A stretch of DNA of 64,000 nt, from the NCBI RefSeq assembly GCF_003386195.1, contig NZ_QRDX01000003.1:1-64000 (forward strand). The letters run 5' to 3'. The notes under the pieces are model-generated. The model was not told the DNA's origin. It searched no databases and saw nothing but the letters and a program-made list of their open reading frames with translations. This DNA is from Seonamhaeicola aphaedonensis. Its GTDB lineage: Bacteria; Bacteroidota; Bacteroidia; Flavobacteriales; Flavobacteriaceae. Numbering within the stretch: position 1 is the stretch's first letter; each line of letters starts with the position of its first letter. Positions 53,200-61,743 of this stretch are shown here, in pieces. The translations under genes were made by a program, and so were the position numbers.

Positions 53200-53207
53200 C
53201 AAAAGTA
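53200..53207 (-). promoter_or_regulatory. Putative -7 box of the act-cta operon
   Basis: Minus-strand TACTTTTG is a full match to TAnnTTTG, 82 bases before the actA ATG. No -33 TTTG is present at the right distance. It would transcribe about 11.4 kb down to the terminator at 41744-41769. Confidence 0.45.
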
Positions 53208-53305
53208 ATATTAAAAGTCGATTTTGGAAGTATTGGAGAGTTGTTAATTGTTAATTTAGAGGGATTCTAAATAATAAAAACAACCATATTTTAGTTAATA
53301 TCGTA

Positions 53306-53313
53306 TAAATTTG
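53306..53313 (+). promoter_or_regulatory. Putative -7 box of the SPOR gene
   Basis: TAAATTTG fits TAnnTTTG, 15 bases before the ATG at 53329, leaving only a short leader; no clear -33 element. The 210-base act/SPOR gap otherwise shows nothing beyond the features listed here. Confidence 0.35.
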
Positions 53314-53328
53314 TAGAAATAATAAAAA

Positions 53329-53730
53329 ATGTTGCATTTTAGTTCAAAACCCAAAGCCTTTATCATCATTTTATTTTTAATTTTCACTGTTACTTCTTTT
53401 GCTCAACAAGGACAGGTAGACATAAATCAAGATCATAAAATTGACCATTTGCTGAACGTCAAAAAAGAATTGAATAAAACCGAAAATAGCTCTGATAGGT
53501 ATAAAATTCAGATTTACAATGGCAATCGATCTGGTGCTTATGCTGCCCAAAAAGAATTTCACGAAATCTTTAGTGATTGGAAATCTAGAATAGAATACGA
53601 ATCGCCTAATTTTAAAATTTGGGCTGGCAATTTTAGAACACGTTTAGAAGCAGATAGAGCTTTGAAACGCATCAAAAAAGAATTTCCTAGTGCTTTTATT
53701 TTTAAGCCCAAGAGCACAATAAATAATTAA
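53329..53730 (+). CDS. Exported SPOR domain protein
   Basis: 133 residues. A signal peptide (about 1-25, ending in SFAQ) is followed by a short linker and one SPOR domain (about 57-128: RYKIQIYNGNRSGAYAAQK and IWAGNFRTRLEADRALKRIK). SPOR domains bind glycan strands stripped of stem peptides, often at division sites. There is nothing else in the protein, so it is probably a periplasmic or secreted peptidoglycan-binding factor. It stands between the act operon (divergent) and pckA (convergent, 29 bases away). Confidence 0.85.
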   Translation: MLHFSSKPKAFIIILFLIFTVTSFAQQGQVDINQDHKIDHLLNVKKELNKTENSSDRYKIQIYNGNRSGAYAAQKEFHEIFSDWKSRIEYESPNFKIWAGNFRTRLEADRALKRIKKEFPSAFIFKPKSTINN

Positions 53731-53759
53731 AGCAACTAAATAGAGAACGTTAATAACTT

Positions 53760-55376
53760 TTAAAACGCATACCGTTGAGGGCCGCCGCGTCTTATTTCCT
53801 CATTGCAATGTGATTCAAACTTTTTAAAGTTTTTGCGGAATGCATTTGTTAACTTAAACGCCATTGTATAATACGCATTATCATCGTTCCAAGTTTGTCT
53901 GGGACTTAAAACACTTTTTGGCACTCCAGGACAGGTTCTAGGTTGCGCAACACCAAACACTGAATGTATGTGATAATCATCATAGTTATAAAGCCCTAAA
54001 TCTCCATTTAAAACAGCATTAATCATGGCTCTGGTATATTTTAATTCAATACGCTTCCCAACGCCATAAGGACCGCCAGTCCATCCGGTATTAACCAACC
54101 ACACATTAACTTTAGCTTCTATCATTTTCTTACTCAACATTTCAGCATATTTTGCTGGGTGCAATGGCATAAAAGGAGCACCAAAACATGCCGAAAAAGA
54201 TGGTTGAGGCTCCACAACCCCTGCTTCTGTTCCAGCAACTTTTGCTGTATAACCCGAAATAAAATGATAAGCTGCCTGACTAGGTGTTAATTTAGAAATA
54301 GGCGGTATCACGCCAAAAGCATCTGCTGTTAAAAAGAATATATTCTTAGGATTAAAACCTACTGATGGTACTTGAATGTTTTCTATAAAATGAATAGGGT
54401 AACTTACTCTGGTGTTTTGAGTAATTGAAGTATCAGCAAAATCCACCTCGGCATTGGGCTTTAAAACTACATTTTCAAGAATGGCTCCCTTTTTTATAGC
54501 ATCATAAATTTCTGGTTCCTTCTCTCTAGTGAGATTAATAACTTTAGCATAACAACCACCTTCAAAATTAAAGATGTTGTTGTCATTTGTCCAACCGTGC
54601 TCGTCATCACCAATTAAACTTCTATTAGCATCTGTCGATAACGTGGTTTTTCCAGTTCCTGAAAGTCCAAAAAAGATAGCGGTATCTCCCTCTTTACCTA
54701 CATTAGCACTACAGTGCATTGGTAGTGTATCCTTAAAAACTGGAAGTATAAAATTGAGCGCAGAGAAAATTCCTTTTTTTATTTCACCAGTATAACCCGT
54801 ACCGCCTATTAAGGCTACTTTTCTTGTAAAGTTTAATATGGCAAAATTATGCTGACGCGTTCCATCTTCATCAGGGTTTGCCATAAAACCCGGTGCGTTA
54901 ATTACGATCCACTCAGGCTTAAACCGCTTTAAATCTTCTTTCTCTGGCCTAAGAAACATATTATATGCAAATTGGTTGCTCCAAGGATACTCATTTATAA
55001 CCCTAAGATTTAATCTATAATTAGGGTCTGCACAAGCATAACAATCTCTAACAAAGACTTCCTTATCAGAAAGGTAATCTACGACCTTATTATAAAGTTT
55101 ATCAAACTTATCTGCTTTGAAAGGAATATTAATATCACCCCACCAAACTAGATCTTTGGTAATACTATCTTTAACAATAAATCTATCTTTGGGAGAACGC
55201 CCTGTAAACTCACCAGTATTTACAGCTAAGGCACCTGAAGAAACCTCAACCCCAAGTCCTTTTTCAATAGAAATATCATGTAATTGTTTTGGGGATAATT
55301 GGTAATTAATTCTAGCATTATTTATACCATAACTCTCTAAAGAAACGGTATTAATCTTTATATTTTTAATTGACAT
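53760..55376 (-). CDS. pckA: Phosphoenolpyruvate carboxykinase (ATP)
   Basis: 538 residues from the ATG at 55376; another seven codons upstream are in frame, but the family normally starts near here. The kinase-type P-loop FFGLSGTGKTTLS (about 245) and the neighbouring LIGDDEHGW are the ATP-dependent PEPCK signature; GGTGYTGEIKKGIF, GEFTGRSPKDRF and NTGWTGGPYGVGKRI are further conserved blocks. It interconverts oxaloacetate and PEP in the cytoplasm and complements the malic enzyme encoded at 29073-31370. It has its own putative -7 box and no operon partner. Confidence 0.97.
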   Translation of the reverse strand: MSIKNIKINTVSLESYGINNARINYQLSPKQLHDISIEKGLGVEVSSGALAVNTGEFTGRSPKDRFIVKDSITKDLVWWGDINIPFKADKFDKLYNKVVDYLSDKEVFVRDCYACADPNYRLNLRVINEYPWSNQFAYNMFLRPEKEDLKRFKPEWIVINAPGFMANPDEDGTRQHNFAILNFTRKVALIGGTGYTGEIKKGIFSALNFILPVFKDTLPMHCSANVGKEGDTAIFFGLSGTGKTTLSTDANRSLIGDDEHGWTNDNNIFNFEGGCYAKVINLTREKEPEIYDAIKKGAILENVVLKPNAEVDFADTSITQNTRVSYPIHFIENIQVPSVGFNPKNIFFLTADAFGVIPPISKLTPSQAAYHFISGYTAKVAGTEAGVVEPQPSFSACFGAPFMPLHPAKYAEMLSKKMIEAKVNVWLVNTGWTGGPYGVGKRIELKYTRAMINAVLNGDLGLYNYDDYHIHSVFGVAQPRTCPGVPKSVLSPRQTWNDDNAYYTMAFKLTNAFRKNFKKFESHCNEEIRRGGPQRYAF

Positions 55377-55401
55377 ATAATTTAAAAATTTATTCATTTC
55401 T

Positions 55402-55409
55402 CAAAAATA
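55402..55409 (-). promoter_or_regulatory. Putative -7 box of pckA
   Basis: Minus-strand TATTTTTG fits TAnnTTTG, 26 bases before the ATG at 55376. A -33 TTTG is not evident. It lies in the 61-base gap to the DUF423 gene. Confidence 0.4.
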
Positions 55410-55437
55410 TGACAATATTACTGTATTATATGTATAA

Positions 55438-55833
55438 TTATTTGATTTTTTTATTAATTCTTGAAAATTCAATAAACAAAAAACTCCAAGCTAAAACAAA
55501 GAGCAATCCACCAATTGGGGTAATAAAACCAATAGCTTTAAAATTAAAAGACCATAACGCATTGGTTGCTAAACCATAAATAGACCCAGAGAAGAAAACA
55601 ACACCAAAAACCACTAAATAGAAAATTACTTTTTTAACTTTTAGTCTAATTAAAGAACTACCACCTATATACAGTAACAAAAGTGCATGATACATTTGAT
55701 AACGTACGCCAGTTTCAAACGTTTTTTGAGATTCCATAGAGATTAATTCCTTTAGTGTATGAGCTCCAAAAGCCCCTAAAATAATTGCTAAAAGACCTAG
55801 TATTGCTGCGGTTAATAAAATTGGTTTTTTCAT
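55438..55833 (-). CDS. DUF423 family membrane protein
   Basis: 131 residues from the ATG at 55833 (MKKPILLTAAILGLLAIILG). Four membrane helices are visible (about 4-22, 40-58, 69-88, 97-120). The family landmarks GAFGAHTLKE, QTFETGVRYQMYHALLLL and FSGSIYG are present. The function of DUF423 is unknown. It lies between pckA and a divergent Lrp-type regulator and may be expressed with pckA or alone. Confidence 0.85.
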   Translation of the reverse strand: MKKPILLTAAILGLLAIILGAFGAHTLKELISMESQKTFETGVRYQMYHALLLLYIGGSSLIRLKVKKVIFYLVVFGVVFFSGSIYGLATNALWSFNFKAIGFITPIGGLLFVLAWSFLFIEFSRINKKIK

Positions 55834-55904
55834 TATATTAAGTTTAAACACCTTACAAATCTAGTTAACTATTTGTATACATTAATATTTATGCAGACAA
55901 TCAA

Positions 55905-55948
55905 TTTCAAATTTTTAGTTTTAATTTGAAACCAAATGATTACATTTG
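55905..55948. promoter_or_regulatory. Two inverted repeats and a -7 box before the Lrp/AsnC gene
   Basis: The first repeat is TTTCAAAT (55905-55912) / ATTTGAAA (55924-55931), perfect with an 11-base spacer. The second is CAAATG (55933-55938) / CATTTG (55943-55948), perfect with a 4-base spacer. It overlaps TACATTTG (55941-55948), a full -7 match 25 bases before the ATG at 55973. Lrp-family proteins often regulate themselves, so these are candidate self-binding sites. Confidence 0.5.
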
Positions 55949-55972
55949 CGTTCTAAACAGAAACTTTACTAA

Positions 55973-56443
55973 ATGAAAAACAAAGAAAAAGCCCTTACAA
56001 TTGACGGTATAGACAAAAAAATACTACGCGCTTTAATGGTAGATGCTAGAACACCTATTCTTGAAATTGCTCGTAATGTGGGGATTTCTGGAGCAGCCAT
56101 CCATCAACGTCTACGTAAACTTGAAAAGTCTGGTTTAATTACCGGATCAAAATTTGTAATAAATCCACGAGTTTTAGGTTATACCACGGTTGCTTTTATT
56201 GGGGTATATTTAGATAAAGCTATTCACAACCCTGAAGCCATTAAACAACTTAAAAAAGTTCCCGAAGTTCTAGAATGCCATTACACCACTGGAAACTGGA
56301 ATGTTTTAATAAAGATTATTTGTAAAAACAATGCGCATTTGATGCACTTACTTAATGATGAAATCCAAACAATTTCTGGAGTTTCAAGAACTGAAACATT
56401 TATTTCTTTAGACCAGCAGATTGACAGACAGATGAGAATTTAA
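55973..56443 (+). CDS. Lrp/AsnC family transcriptional regulator
   Basis: 156 residues. The N-terminal winged helix-turn-helix (about 11-60) has DGIDKKILRALMVDARTPIL and GISGAAIHQRLRKLEKSGLI. The C-terminal RAM/ligand-binding domain (about 75-145) has GVYLDKAIHN, VLECHYTTGNWNVLIKI and GVSRTETFISLDQ. Such proteins bind amino acids and act as oligomers. The two inverted repeats just upstream suggest autoregulation. It is followed by a terminator and convergent to the hydrolase gene. Confidence 0.92.
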   Translation: MKNKEKALTIDGIDKKILRALMVDARTPILEIARNVGISGAAIHQRLRKLEKSGLITGSKFVINPRVLGYTTVAFIGVYLDKAIHNPEAIKQLKKVPEVLECHYTTGNWNVLIKIICKNNAHLMHLLNDEIQTISGVSRTETFISLDQQIDRQMRI

Positions 56444-56471
56444 TTTATAAATTACACATAAATTTACAAAC

Positions 56472-56505
56472 AACTCCAAGTAGCATAATTGCTTGGAGTT
56501 TTTAT
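56472..56505 (+). terminator. Intrinsic terminator after the Lrp/AsnC gene
   Basis: A 9-bp stem (AACTCCAAG at 56472-56480, CTTGGAGTT at 56492-56500) with an 11-base loop is followed by TTTATTAT. It lies 28 bases past the stop and before the hydrolase stop codon at 56505. Confidence 0.8.
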
Positions 56506-57347
56506 TATCTTAAAAATTCAATAATTGTATCAACAACTTCCCTAAGCTCTTTCGGGAGGTGATTTTCTCCCCATGGGTGGTGTGCATTAAACACATGATT
56601 AGCACCTTCAATAATTTTTAACTTACTTTTAGGGTTCCACTTGTGAAGGCTTTGGGCTTCATCAATTAAAACACTGGTATCCTTATCACCATGAATAATC
56701 AAATGAGGAATGTTTAACTTTGAAACTGCCTTTTCAATATGTAATCGGTCTTTATGATTCATAGTGTCTTCATAAAACTGATAAAAATGTGGCATTTGCT
56801 GTTGGGTTCGTCCGTTTAAAACATATTTAATACCTGATTTTTTCCAGTCTTCAATATTAGTGTTCGTTACAGATCTATTTAAAAAATCAGACACCCCTGC
56901 TAAACTGATTAGTTGCTTAATTCTTGAATCCTCATAAGCTTTAATTGAAACAATTCCTCCACCTCTGCTATGCCCCAACAGTATAAGATTATCTAAGTTG
57001 CCTAAAGTTTTGATAGTATCATTTTCAAAGCACCAATCTATAACAGATTGTAAATCGTCTAACTCTTTGGTATAATTGTTATTACCAAACGCATCTAAAT
57101 CTGGAAAGTCTATAGGTTGTTTAATAGTACCACCATTATGAGAAAAATTAAACTTTAAAAAGCAAAATCCTGCCTTGGCAAAGGCATCTGCCATAAGATT
57201 CCAAGCGCCCCAATCTTTAAATCCTTTATATCCATGACAAAAAACAATTATTGGGTTATTTGTTGATTTTTCTAAGTAAGTGACATCTATTAAAATAGGT
57301 TTATTGTGTTTCCCATCAATAACAAAAATATCTTTTTTTAGCATCAT
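56505..57347 (-). CDS. Alpha/beta hydrolase (dienelactone-hydrolase/lipase-like)
   Basis: 280 residues. The nucleophile elbow is LLGHSRGGG (S127), the oxyanion strand IVFCHGYKGFKDWGAWN, the acid probably the Asp in IIHGDKDTSVL and the base His in GANHVFN. No signal peptide, so cytoplasmic. The substrate is unknown. Its ATG overlaps the addB-like stop in an ATGA arrangement, which implies translational coupling and probably one transcript with the nuclease gene. Confidence 0.82.
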   Translation of the reverse strand: MMLKKDIFVIDGKHNKPILIDVTYLEKSTNNPIIVFCHGYKGFKDWGAWNLMADAFAKAGFCFLKFNFSHNGGTIKQPIDFPDLDAFGNNNYTKELDDLQSVIDWCFENDTIKTLGNLDNLILLGHSRGGGIVSIKAYEDSRIKQLISLAGVSDFLNRSVTNTNIEDWKKSGIKYVLNGRTQQQMPHFYQFYEDTMNHKDRLHIEKAVSKLNIPHLIIHGDKDTSVLIDEAQSLHKWNPKSKLKIIEGANHVFNAHHPWGENHLPKELREVVDTIIEFLR

Positions 57348-60094
57348 ACTTCTTTTTCAGTAAATGGAATTTCATTATTACAAATCTCTAAGATGAGTTG
57401 TTTTAATTCTGTGCTAAAATTATTAATTGTTTCTTGAGTAATTAGGGTGTCTTTTTTAGCATGAGGGCCTATTCTATCTTTTTTTGCAAATTTCAAGAAT
57501 CCATTATTTAAGTTTTTAAACGATATGATACCGGCTTCAATAGGTAGTTTAATGCTTCCTGAAAGCTGCATCATGTAAGCATATAAAAGCACCTGAAAAC
57601 TTTTACTGTACTTTTTATAATCTAAAGTAATGTCTTCCCAATTAACAACCTCCACTTCTGTCTGTTCTACTTTTCCTGTTTTGTAATCAATGATTCTTAT
57701 TAGGCCGTTGCGTTCATCAATCCTATCAACCATTCCTGTGAGTCTAACCGGAAAGTCAAGTTGGTCAATATCAACTTGCACTGTACTTTTCTTTTCAATA
57801 GCCATTATTTTAATTTGGTTACCAGCCCTTAAATCTTGAATTTCTAAATCTAAAAAATTAGACACATATCGTTTGGCAATTTCAAAAATAATGAGATTTT
57901 TCCCTGTTTTAATGTCTCCTTCTTTGTAAACATCTGCAAAATGGAGCATCACTGTTTCAGAAATTAACTTTTTTAAATTTTGAATACTATTTATAGTTAA
58001 AAAAGAGCCCACCAATGGTTTGTAAAAATCTTCAAGTGTATTGTGTACAACCGTCCCCAAAGTATTGGCGGCCACGGTTTCTTCAACTTCATCAAACTCT
58101 CTTATTTTTAAAACCTTCTGATAATAAAAATCAATAGGGTTTCTTATATAATTTGTTAATGATGAGGGTGAAAAACCTTTCTCCGCAACGTCTTTTAATA
58201 TTTCAAGAACGCTATCGTTTTTCTCTACTATATTTAGTTTTGCTTCAATGACTGGTACTTGTGGAGCCACAATAGCGTGCTTTATTTGATGTGTTGGATC
58301 TAATTCCAATTGAGTGATAAAACGACTTTTTTCACCACCATTTAATACATCGGCTTCAGTATTATAAATTATATAAATATTTTTGGCTCGTTGTAAAAGG
58401 CGATAAAAATGGTAGGTATAAACCGCATCTTTTTCTTTGTATGTAGGGAGGGTATTCTCTATTTTAACATCAAAAGGAATAAAGGAATTATTATTTTTTC
58501 CTGACGGAAGAATACCTTCATTCACGCCAGAAATAATAACTGTTTCAAAATCTAAAACACGCGACTCTAACATCCCCATAACTTGTAGACCTTGTAGGGG
58601 TTCTCCTTGAAAATCTAGTGTCTCTGAAGTTAATAGTTCCTTGTATATACTATGCAAAGTAGTAATGTCTTTAATGTGATTATACTTTGAATTTAGTCTA
58701 ACCAGCTCATTAAACAACTCATTGAAACGGAATAAATATTCTAGAGATAGAAGGTTAGATGTTTTATCTCTATCTAAATAAGTTTTTATGTAAAGAATCA
58801 ATTGCAAACAATTCTCTAGAACCCTATCAACACCATTCCAATTTAAAAACAATAAGTTTATAATCTCTGAAGCCTCTGGAGCCATATCCCTTAAGCGATT
58901 AGGAGATAAATAAATAAGGTTATTATTATCAATAGTTTCTATAATTTTTGAAGCATTATCCTGGAATAGAACACTTATAAATTGGTGTGATACTATATTG
59001 ATAACATCTCTGTAGTATAACAATGTTGAATACGTTTTGTGAACATGAAATAACGATTCAAATAAAGAAGCAAGTGGGATGGATTTTAATGGGAATCCCA
59101 TGGTAATATTTAAAGCTTCAATATCATTAGGCAAAGAATTTAATGTAGGAATTAAAAGGTTTTCATCACCTAAAATAACTGCTGTATTTTGTAAAGATGG
59201 ATTTTTATCTTTTAAGCTATTTAAAAGAGAGCCAATGTATTTTGCTTGTCCTATGTTTTTTGGAATACCAAATACAGAAATATTTTTATGATTTGAATAG
59301 TTATTGGTAATCCAATTAAAAGGGTGCTTTTTAAAGTATAACCAATTGGCTTTGTGCTGTCTGGCAAATAAGCCTGCATCATGCTTAGGATTGTCAAAAA
59401 ATACCTGGTCTATATCCCAGTATATTTTGGCCATATCGTTTTGAAGTAACTCTTGAATAATAGTTTCTTCTGCAGTATTAAGAGCGTTAAAGCCCAAGAA
59501 AATATGTTGTTTATCTGTATTGCTTTGAATATAGGATTCTATATTTTCAACAGCTTCTCTGTAAATTAACCCTTGATAACCTATTTTTTTGCTTAAGAGA
59601 ATGTCTGTAAAACGAGAATAATAACTACCTAATTTATTCCAAAATGCTAAGTATTTTTTTATTAAACCAGATTGTTCTTCCTCTACAGACCAGTGCTTAT
59701 ATTCAATTTCTTTAATAGCACTTAAATAATTGAAAATATTGTCCTGATGAATAAGATATCGGTCTATTTCATTAAAGTCTTGAATAAGAACTTGTGCCCA
59801 TTTTGAAAAAACTTCAAAAGTATCTTTTTCACTTTCTTTTGTTAGTTGAATATAGGTATTATAAAATTCAAAAAGAAGTTCTGTATTACTGATTTTTCTA
59901 AGCTCTGAAAGATCTTCAACAAAGGCTTCAATACTAATAATAGAGGGCGAAAAAATCGTTTCATTAGCAACTTGAGATAATTGATGCTTTAAGAATAAAC
60001 CAGCACGCTTACTGGGCATAACAAAAGTAAGATTTGAAAAATTACAGTTGCTTTTTTGTAAATCTTTTAAAACATCAAAAATAAAAGTTGTCAT
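57344..60094 (-). CDS. AddB-like PD-(D/E)XK nuclease of a helicase-nuclease pair
   Basis: 916 residues. The N-terminal part (about 1-600) is helicase-like without a canonical Walker A (the Gly/Lys loop is replaced by MPSKRAGLFLKHQL), followed by a middle domain with VMGMLESRVLDFETVIISGVNEGILP, typical of AddB/RexB. The C-terminal nuclease (about 640-916) has SPSSLTNYIRNPIDFYYQKV, GTVVHNTLEDFY and the active-site IRIIDYKTGK. No Cys cluster for a [4Fe-4S] is evident, unlike Bacillus AddB. It would pair with the AddA-like protein at 61744-64000 in double-strand break repair. OmpA lies between them. Confidence 0.82.
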   Translation of the reverse strand: MTTFIFDVLKDLQKSNCNFSNLTFVMPSKRAGLFLKHQLSQVANETIFSPSIISIEAFVEDLSELRKISNTELLFEFYNTYIQLTKESEKDTFEVFSKWAQVLIQDFNEIDRYLIHQDNIFNYLSAIKEIEYKHWSVEEEQSGLIKKYLAFWNKLGSYYSRFTDILLSKKIGYQGLIYREAVENIESYIQSNTDKQHIFLGFNALNTAEETIIQELLQNDMAKIYWDIDQVFFDNPKHDAGLFARQHKANWLYFKKHPFNWITNNYSNHKNISVFGIPKNIGQAKYIGSLLNSLKDKNPSLQNTAVILGDENLLIPTLNSLPNDIEALNITMGFPLKSIPLASLFESLFHVHKTYSTLLYYRDVINIVSHQFISVLFQDNASKIIETIDNNNLIYLSPNRLRDMAPEASEIINLLFLNWNGVDRVLENCLQLILYIKTYLDRDKTSNLLSLEYLFRFNELFNELVRLNSKYNHIKDITTLHSIYKELLTSETLDFQGEPLQGLQVMGMLESRVLDFETVIISGVNEGILPSGKNNNSFIPFDVKIENTLPTYKEKDAVYTYHFYRLLQRAKNIYIIYNTEADVLNGGEKSRFITQLELDPTHQIKHAIVAPQVPVIEAKLNIVEKNDSVLEILKDVAEKGFSPSSLTNYIRNPIDFYYQKVLKIREFDEVEETVAANTLGTVVHNTLEDFYKPLVGSFLTINSIQNLKKLISETVMLHFADVYKEGDIKTGKNLIIFEIAKRYVSNFLDLEIQDLRAGNQIKIMAIEKKSTVQVDIDQLDFPVRLTGMVDRIDERNGLIRIIDYKTGKVEQTEVEVVNWEDITLDYKKYSKSFQVLLYAYMMQLSGSIKLPIEAGIISFKNLNNGFLKFAKKDRIGPHAKKDTLITQETINNFSTELKQLILEICNNEIPFTEKEV

Positions 60095-60105
60095 TGTATA
60101 AAAAT

Positions 60106-60138
60106 AAAAAACGCTTCGGGAATCCCGAAGCGTTTTTT
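60106..60138 (-). terminator. Intrinsic terminator after the OmpA gene
   Basis: A perfect 15-bp stem (60106-60120 with 60124-60138; CGCTTCGGG/CCCGAAGCG) with a 3-base loop has A and T runs on both sides, so it can stop transcription in both directions. It ends 13 bases before the addB-like start, leaving little room for a promoter. Confidence 0.85.
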
Positions 60139-60174
60139 TAAAAGTTATTTTGAGGAATTAACTTTACTTAATTA

Positions 60175-61551
60175 TTATTTAGCTAAGTTAATTTCAACAC
60201 GTCTGTTATTAGCTCTACCAGCTCTAGTCTTGTTAGTGTCAATTGGTTTAGACTCTCCATATCCAAGTGCAGATAATCTAAATTCATCTATACCATTATC
60301 TACTAAATATTCTTTAACAGAAAGTGCTCTTTTTTCTGAAAGCCCTTGGTTTAATTTTTCGCTACCAGTGCTATCGGTGTGCCCTTCAACTGTAAATTTA
60401 GCAGTTGGGTACTCATTAAGGATACCAATAATATCTTTTAACACTTCTTCAGATTGAGATTTGATTGTGGACTTACCAAGATCAAATAAGATGGTTTTAG
60501 CATACTCATTTAAAGTTTTTTGAACTTCCTCAGTAACTTCAGGACATCCGTTGTTAGCTACAGTTCCTTTTACGTCTGGACATTTATCATCTTTATCTAA
60601 TACACCGTCACCATCAGTATCTGGCCAAGGACATCCGTTGTTAGCAGCAGGACCAGCTTCATTAGGGCATTTATCTTCACCATCAGTAACGCCATCGCCA
60701 TCAGCATCTGGACAACCGCCTAAAGCTTTTAATCCAGCTACAGTTGGACATTTATCGTCTTTGTCAGCAATACCATCACCATCAGTATCAGGACATCCAT
60801 TTAACTCAGCTAAACCAGCTTCGTTAGGACAATCGTCTTTACTATCTTGAATACCATCACCATCAGTATCAGGACAGCCTTGGAAAGCTTCTAAACCAGC
60901 AACGTCTGGACAAGCATCGTCTTTGTCATAAATACCGTCACCATCTGTATCTGTTCCTCCAAATTTGATAGAAATACCTGCAGAGTGTTGAAAATGAGTT
61001 TGCAAATAATCTTCAAACGCATGTTTATATGATGTTTGAAGTGTAAAACCGATATTTTCGCTGAACCAAATGTTTAAACCAGCAGTACCATTTAAAGTAC
61101 CAGCACCAATTTCATCAATCCAAGTGTAACCACCACCTACACCTAAGTAAGGATCAATAGTTGTTCCTTGTAAAAAGTTGTATTTGATAGTACCATCAAT
61201 TCCGTAGTATGATAAATCATCTACTTCGTTTGTGGTATCAGGGTTTCTACTAATGTCACCCCATTTATCAATTTTGTTTAATGATCCTGCAGCGCCAAAC
61301 GAGAACCCGTCTCCAAGGTATTTAGATACCGAGATTGTAGACAATGAAGGTAAAATGTTGTAATGGTCTGTTACGTTTACAAATTCATCAAAGATAGTTT
61401 CGCTAAATAAACCACCATCTCCAGATGGGTAAGCATCAACGGCATTAGCTCCAATGGTAATTTGCCATGGATTGTTTTTGTCTTGAGCATCAGCGTAATT
61501 ATAACCAAGTACAAGAACGAATGCCAACAATAATCTGCTAAGATTTTTCAT
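60175..61551 (-). CDS. OmpA family outer-membrane protein with thrombospondin type 3 repeats
   Basis: 458 residues from the ATG at 61551. A signal peptide (about 1-23, ending in ADA) leads into an eight-stranded barrel (about 28-198, with [13 protein letters not shown] and AGISIKFGG). Five calcium-binding TSP3-type repeats (about 200-338, each with DTDGDGI or DADGDGV and a CP pair) follow, then a peptidoglycan-binding OmpA domain (about 350-458). The OmpA domain holds [17 protein letters not shown] (D393) and [11 protein letters not shown] (R445-R450 region). It anchors the outer membrane to the wall. It has the best promoter match of the window and is probably abundantly expressed. Confidence 0.95.
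   Translation of the reverse strand: MKNLSRLLLAFVLVLGYNYADAQDKNNPWQITIGANAVDAYPSGDGGLFSETIFDEFVNVTDHYNILPSLSTISVSKYLGDGFSFGAAGSLNKIDKWGDISRNPDTTNEVDDLSYYGIDGTIKYNFLQGTTIDPYLGVGGGYTWIDEIGAGTLNGTAGLNIWFSENIGFTLQTSYKHAFEDYLQTHFQHSAGISIKFGGTDTDGDGIYDKDDACPDVAGLEAFQGCPDTDGDGIQDSKDDCPNEAGLAELNGCPDTDGDGIADKDDKCPTVAGLKALGGCPDADGDGVTDGEDKCPNEAGPAANNGCPWPDTDGDGVLDKDDKCPDVKGTVANNGCPEVTEEVQKTLNEYAKTILFDLGKSTIKSQSEEVLKDIIGILNEYPTAKFTVEGHTDSTGSEKLNQGLSEKRALSVKEYLVDNGIDEFRLSALGYGESKPIDTNKTRAGRANNRRVEINLAK
60538..60951 (-). repeat. Tandem thrombospondin type 3 coding repeats in the OmpA gene
   Basis: Five in-frame repeats of about 25-28 codons encode DxDGDGxxDxxDxCP units with a paired CP; they correspond to residues about 201-338. 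On the plus strand the region shows a regular period of roughly 75-85 bases, which might otherwise suggest a repeat array. Likely function: a rigid calcium-binding spacer in the periplasm or outside. Confidence 0.85.
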
Positions 61552-61587
61552 ATTCAAAAAGTTTAATTTTTAAGTGTTAATTGTAAA

Positions 61588-61618
61588 CAAAAGTAAGTTG
61601 TTAAATGTTATTAACAAA
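61588..61618 (-). promoter_or_regulatory. Promoter of the OmpA gene
   Basis: On the minus strand TTTG (61615-61618), 19 bases, then TACTTTTG (61588-61595): complete matches to both elements with the preferred spacing. A second -7-like TATATTTG lies at 61621-61628. The AT-rich leader between the box and the ATG is 36 bases. Confidence 0.7.
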
Positions 61619-61743
61619 AACAAATATATAAAAAAATCGTACAAATGAGCGCTTCATCTATAGTTCAGAACCATTTTAGATAATATATATGTTCTCTTCA
61701 TTAAATACAGACACAGTTAACCTTATAAAGTCACATTAAAAAG

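Noticed and set aside
60538-60951. Regularly spaced repeats resembling a CRISPR-like or satellite array, with a plus-strand open frame of about 100 codons
   Set aside because: The period comes from the minus-strand TSP3 coding repeats of the OmpA protein; the plus-strand frame is their complement and shows no family features.
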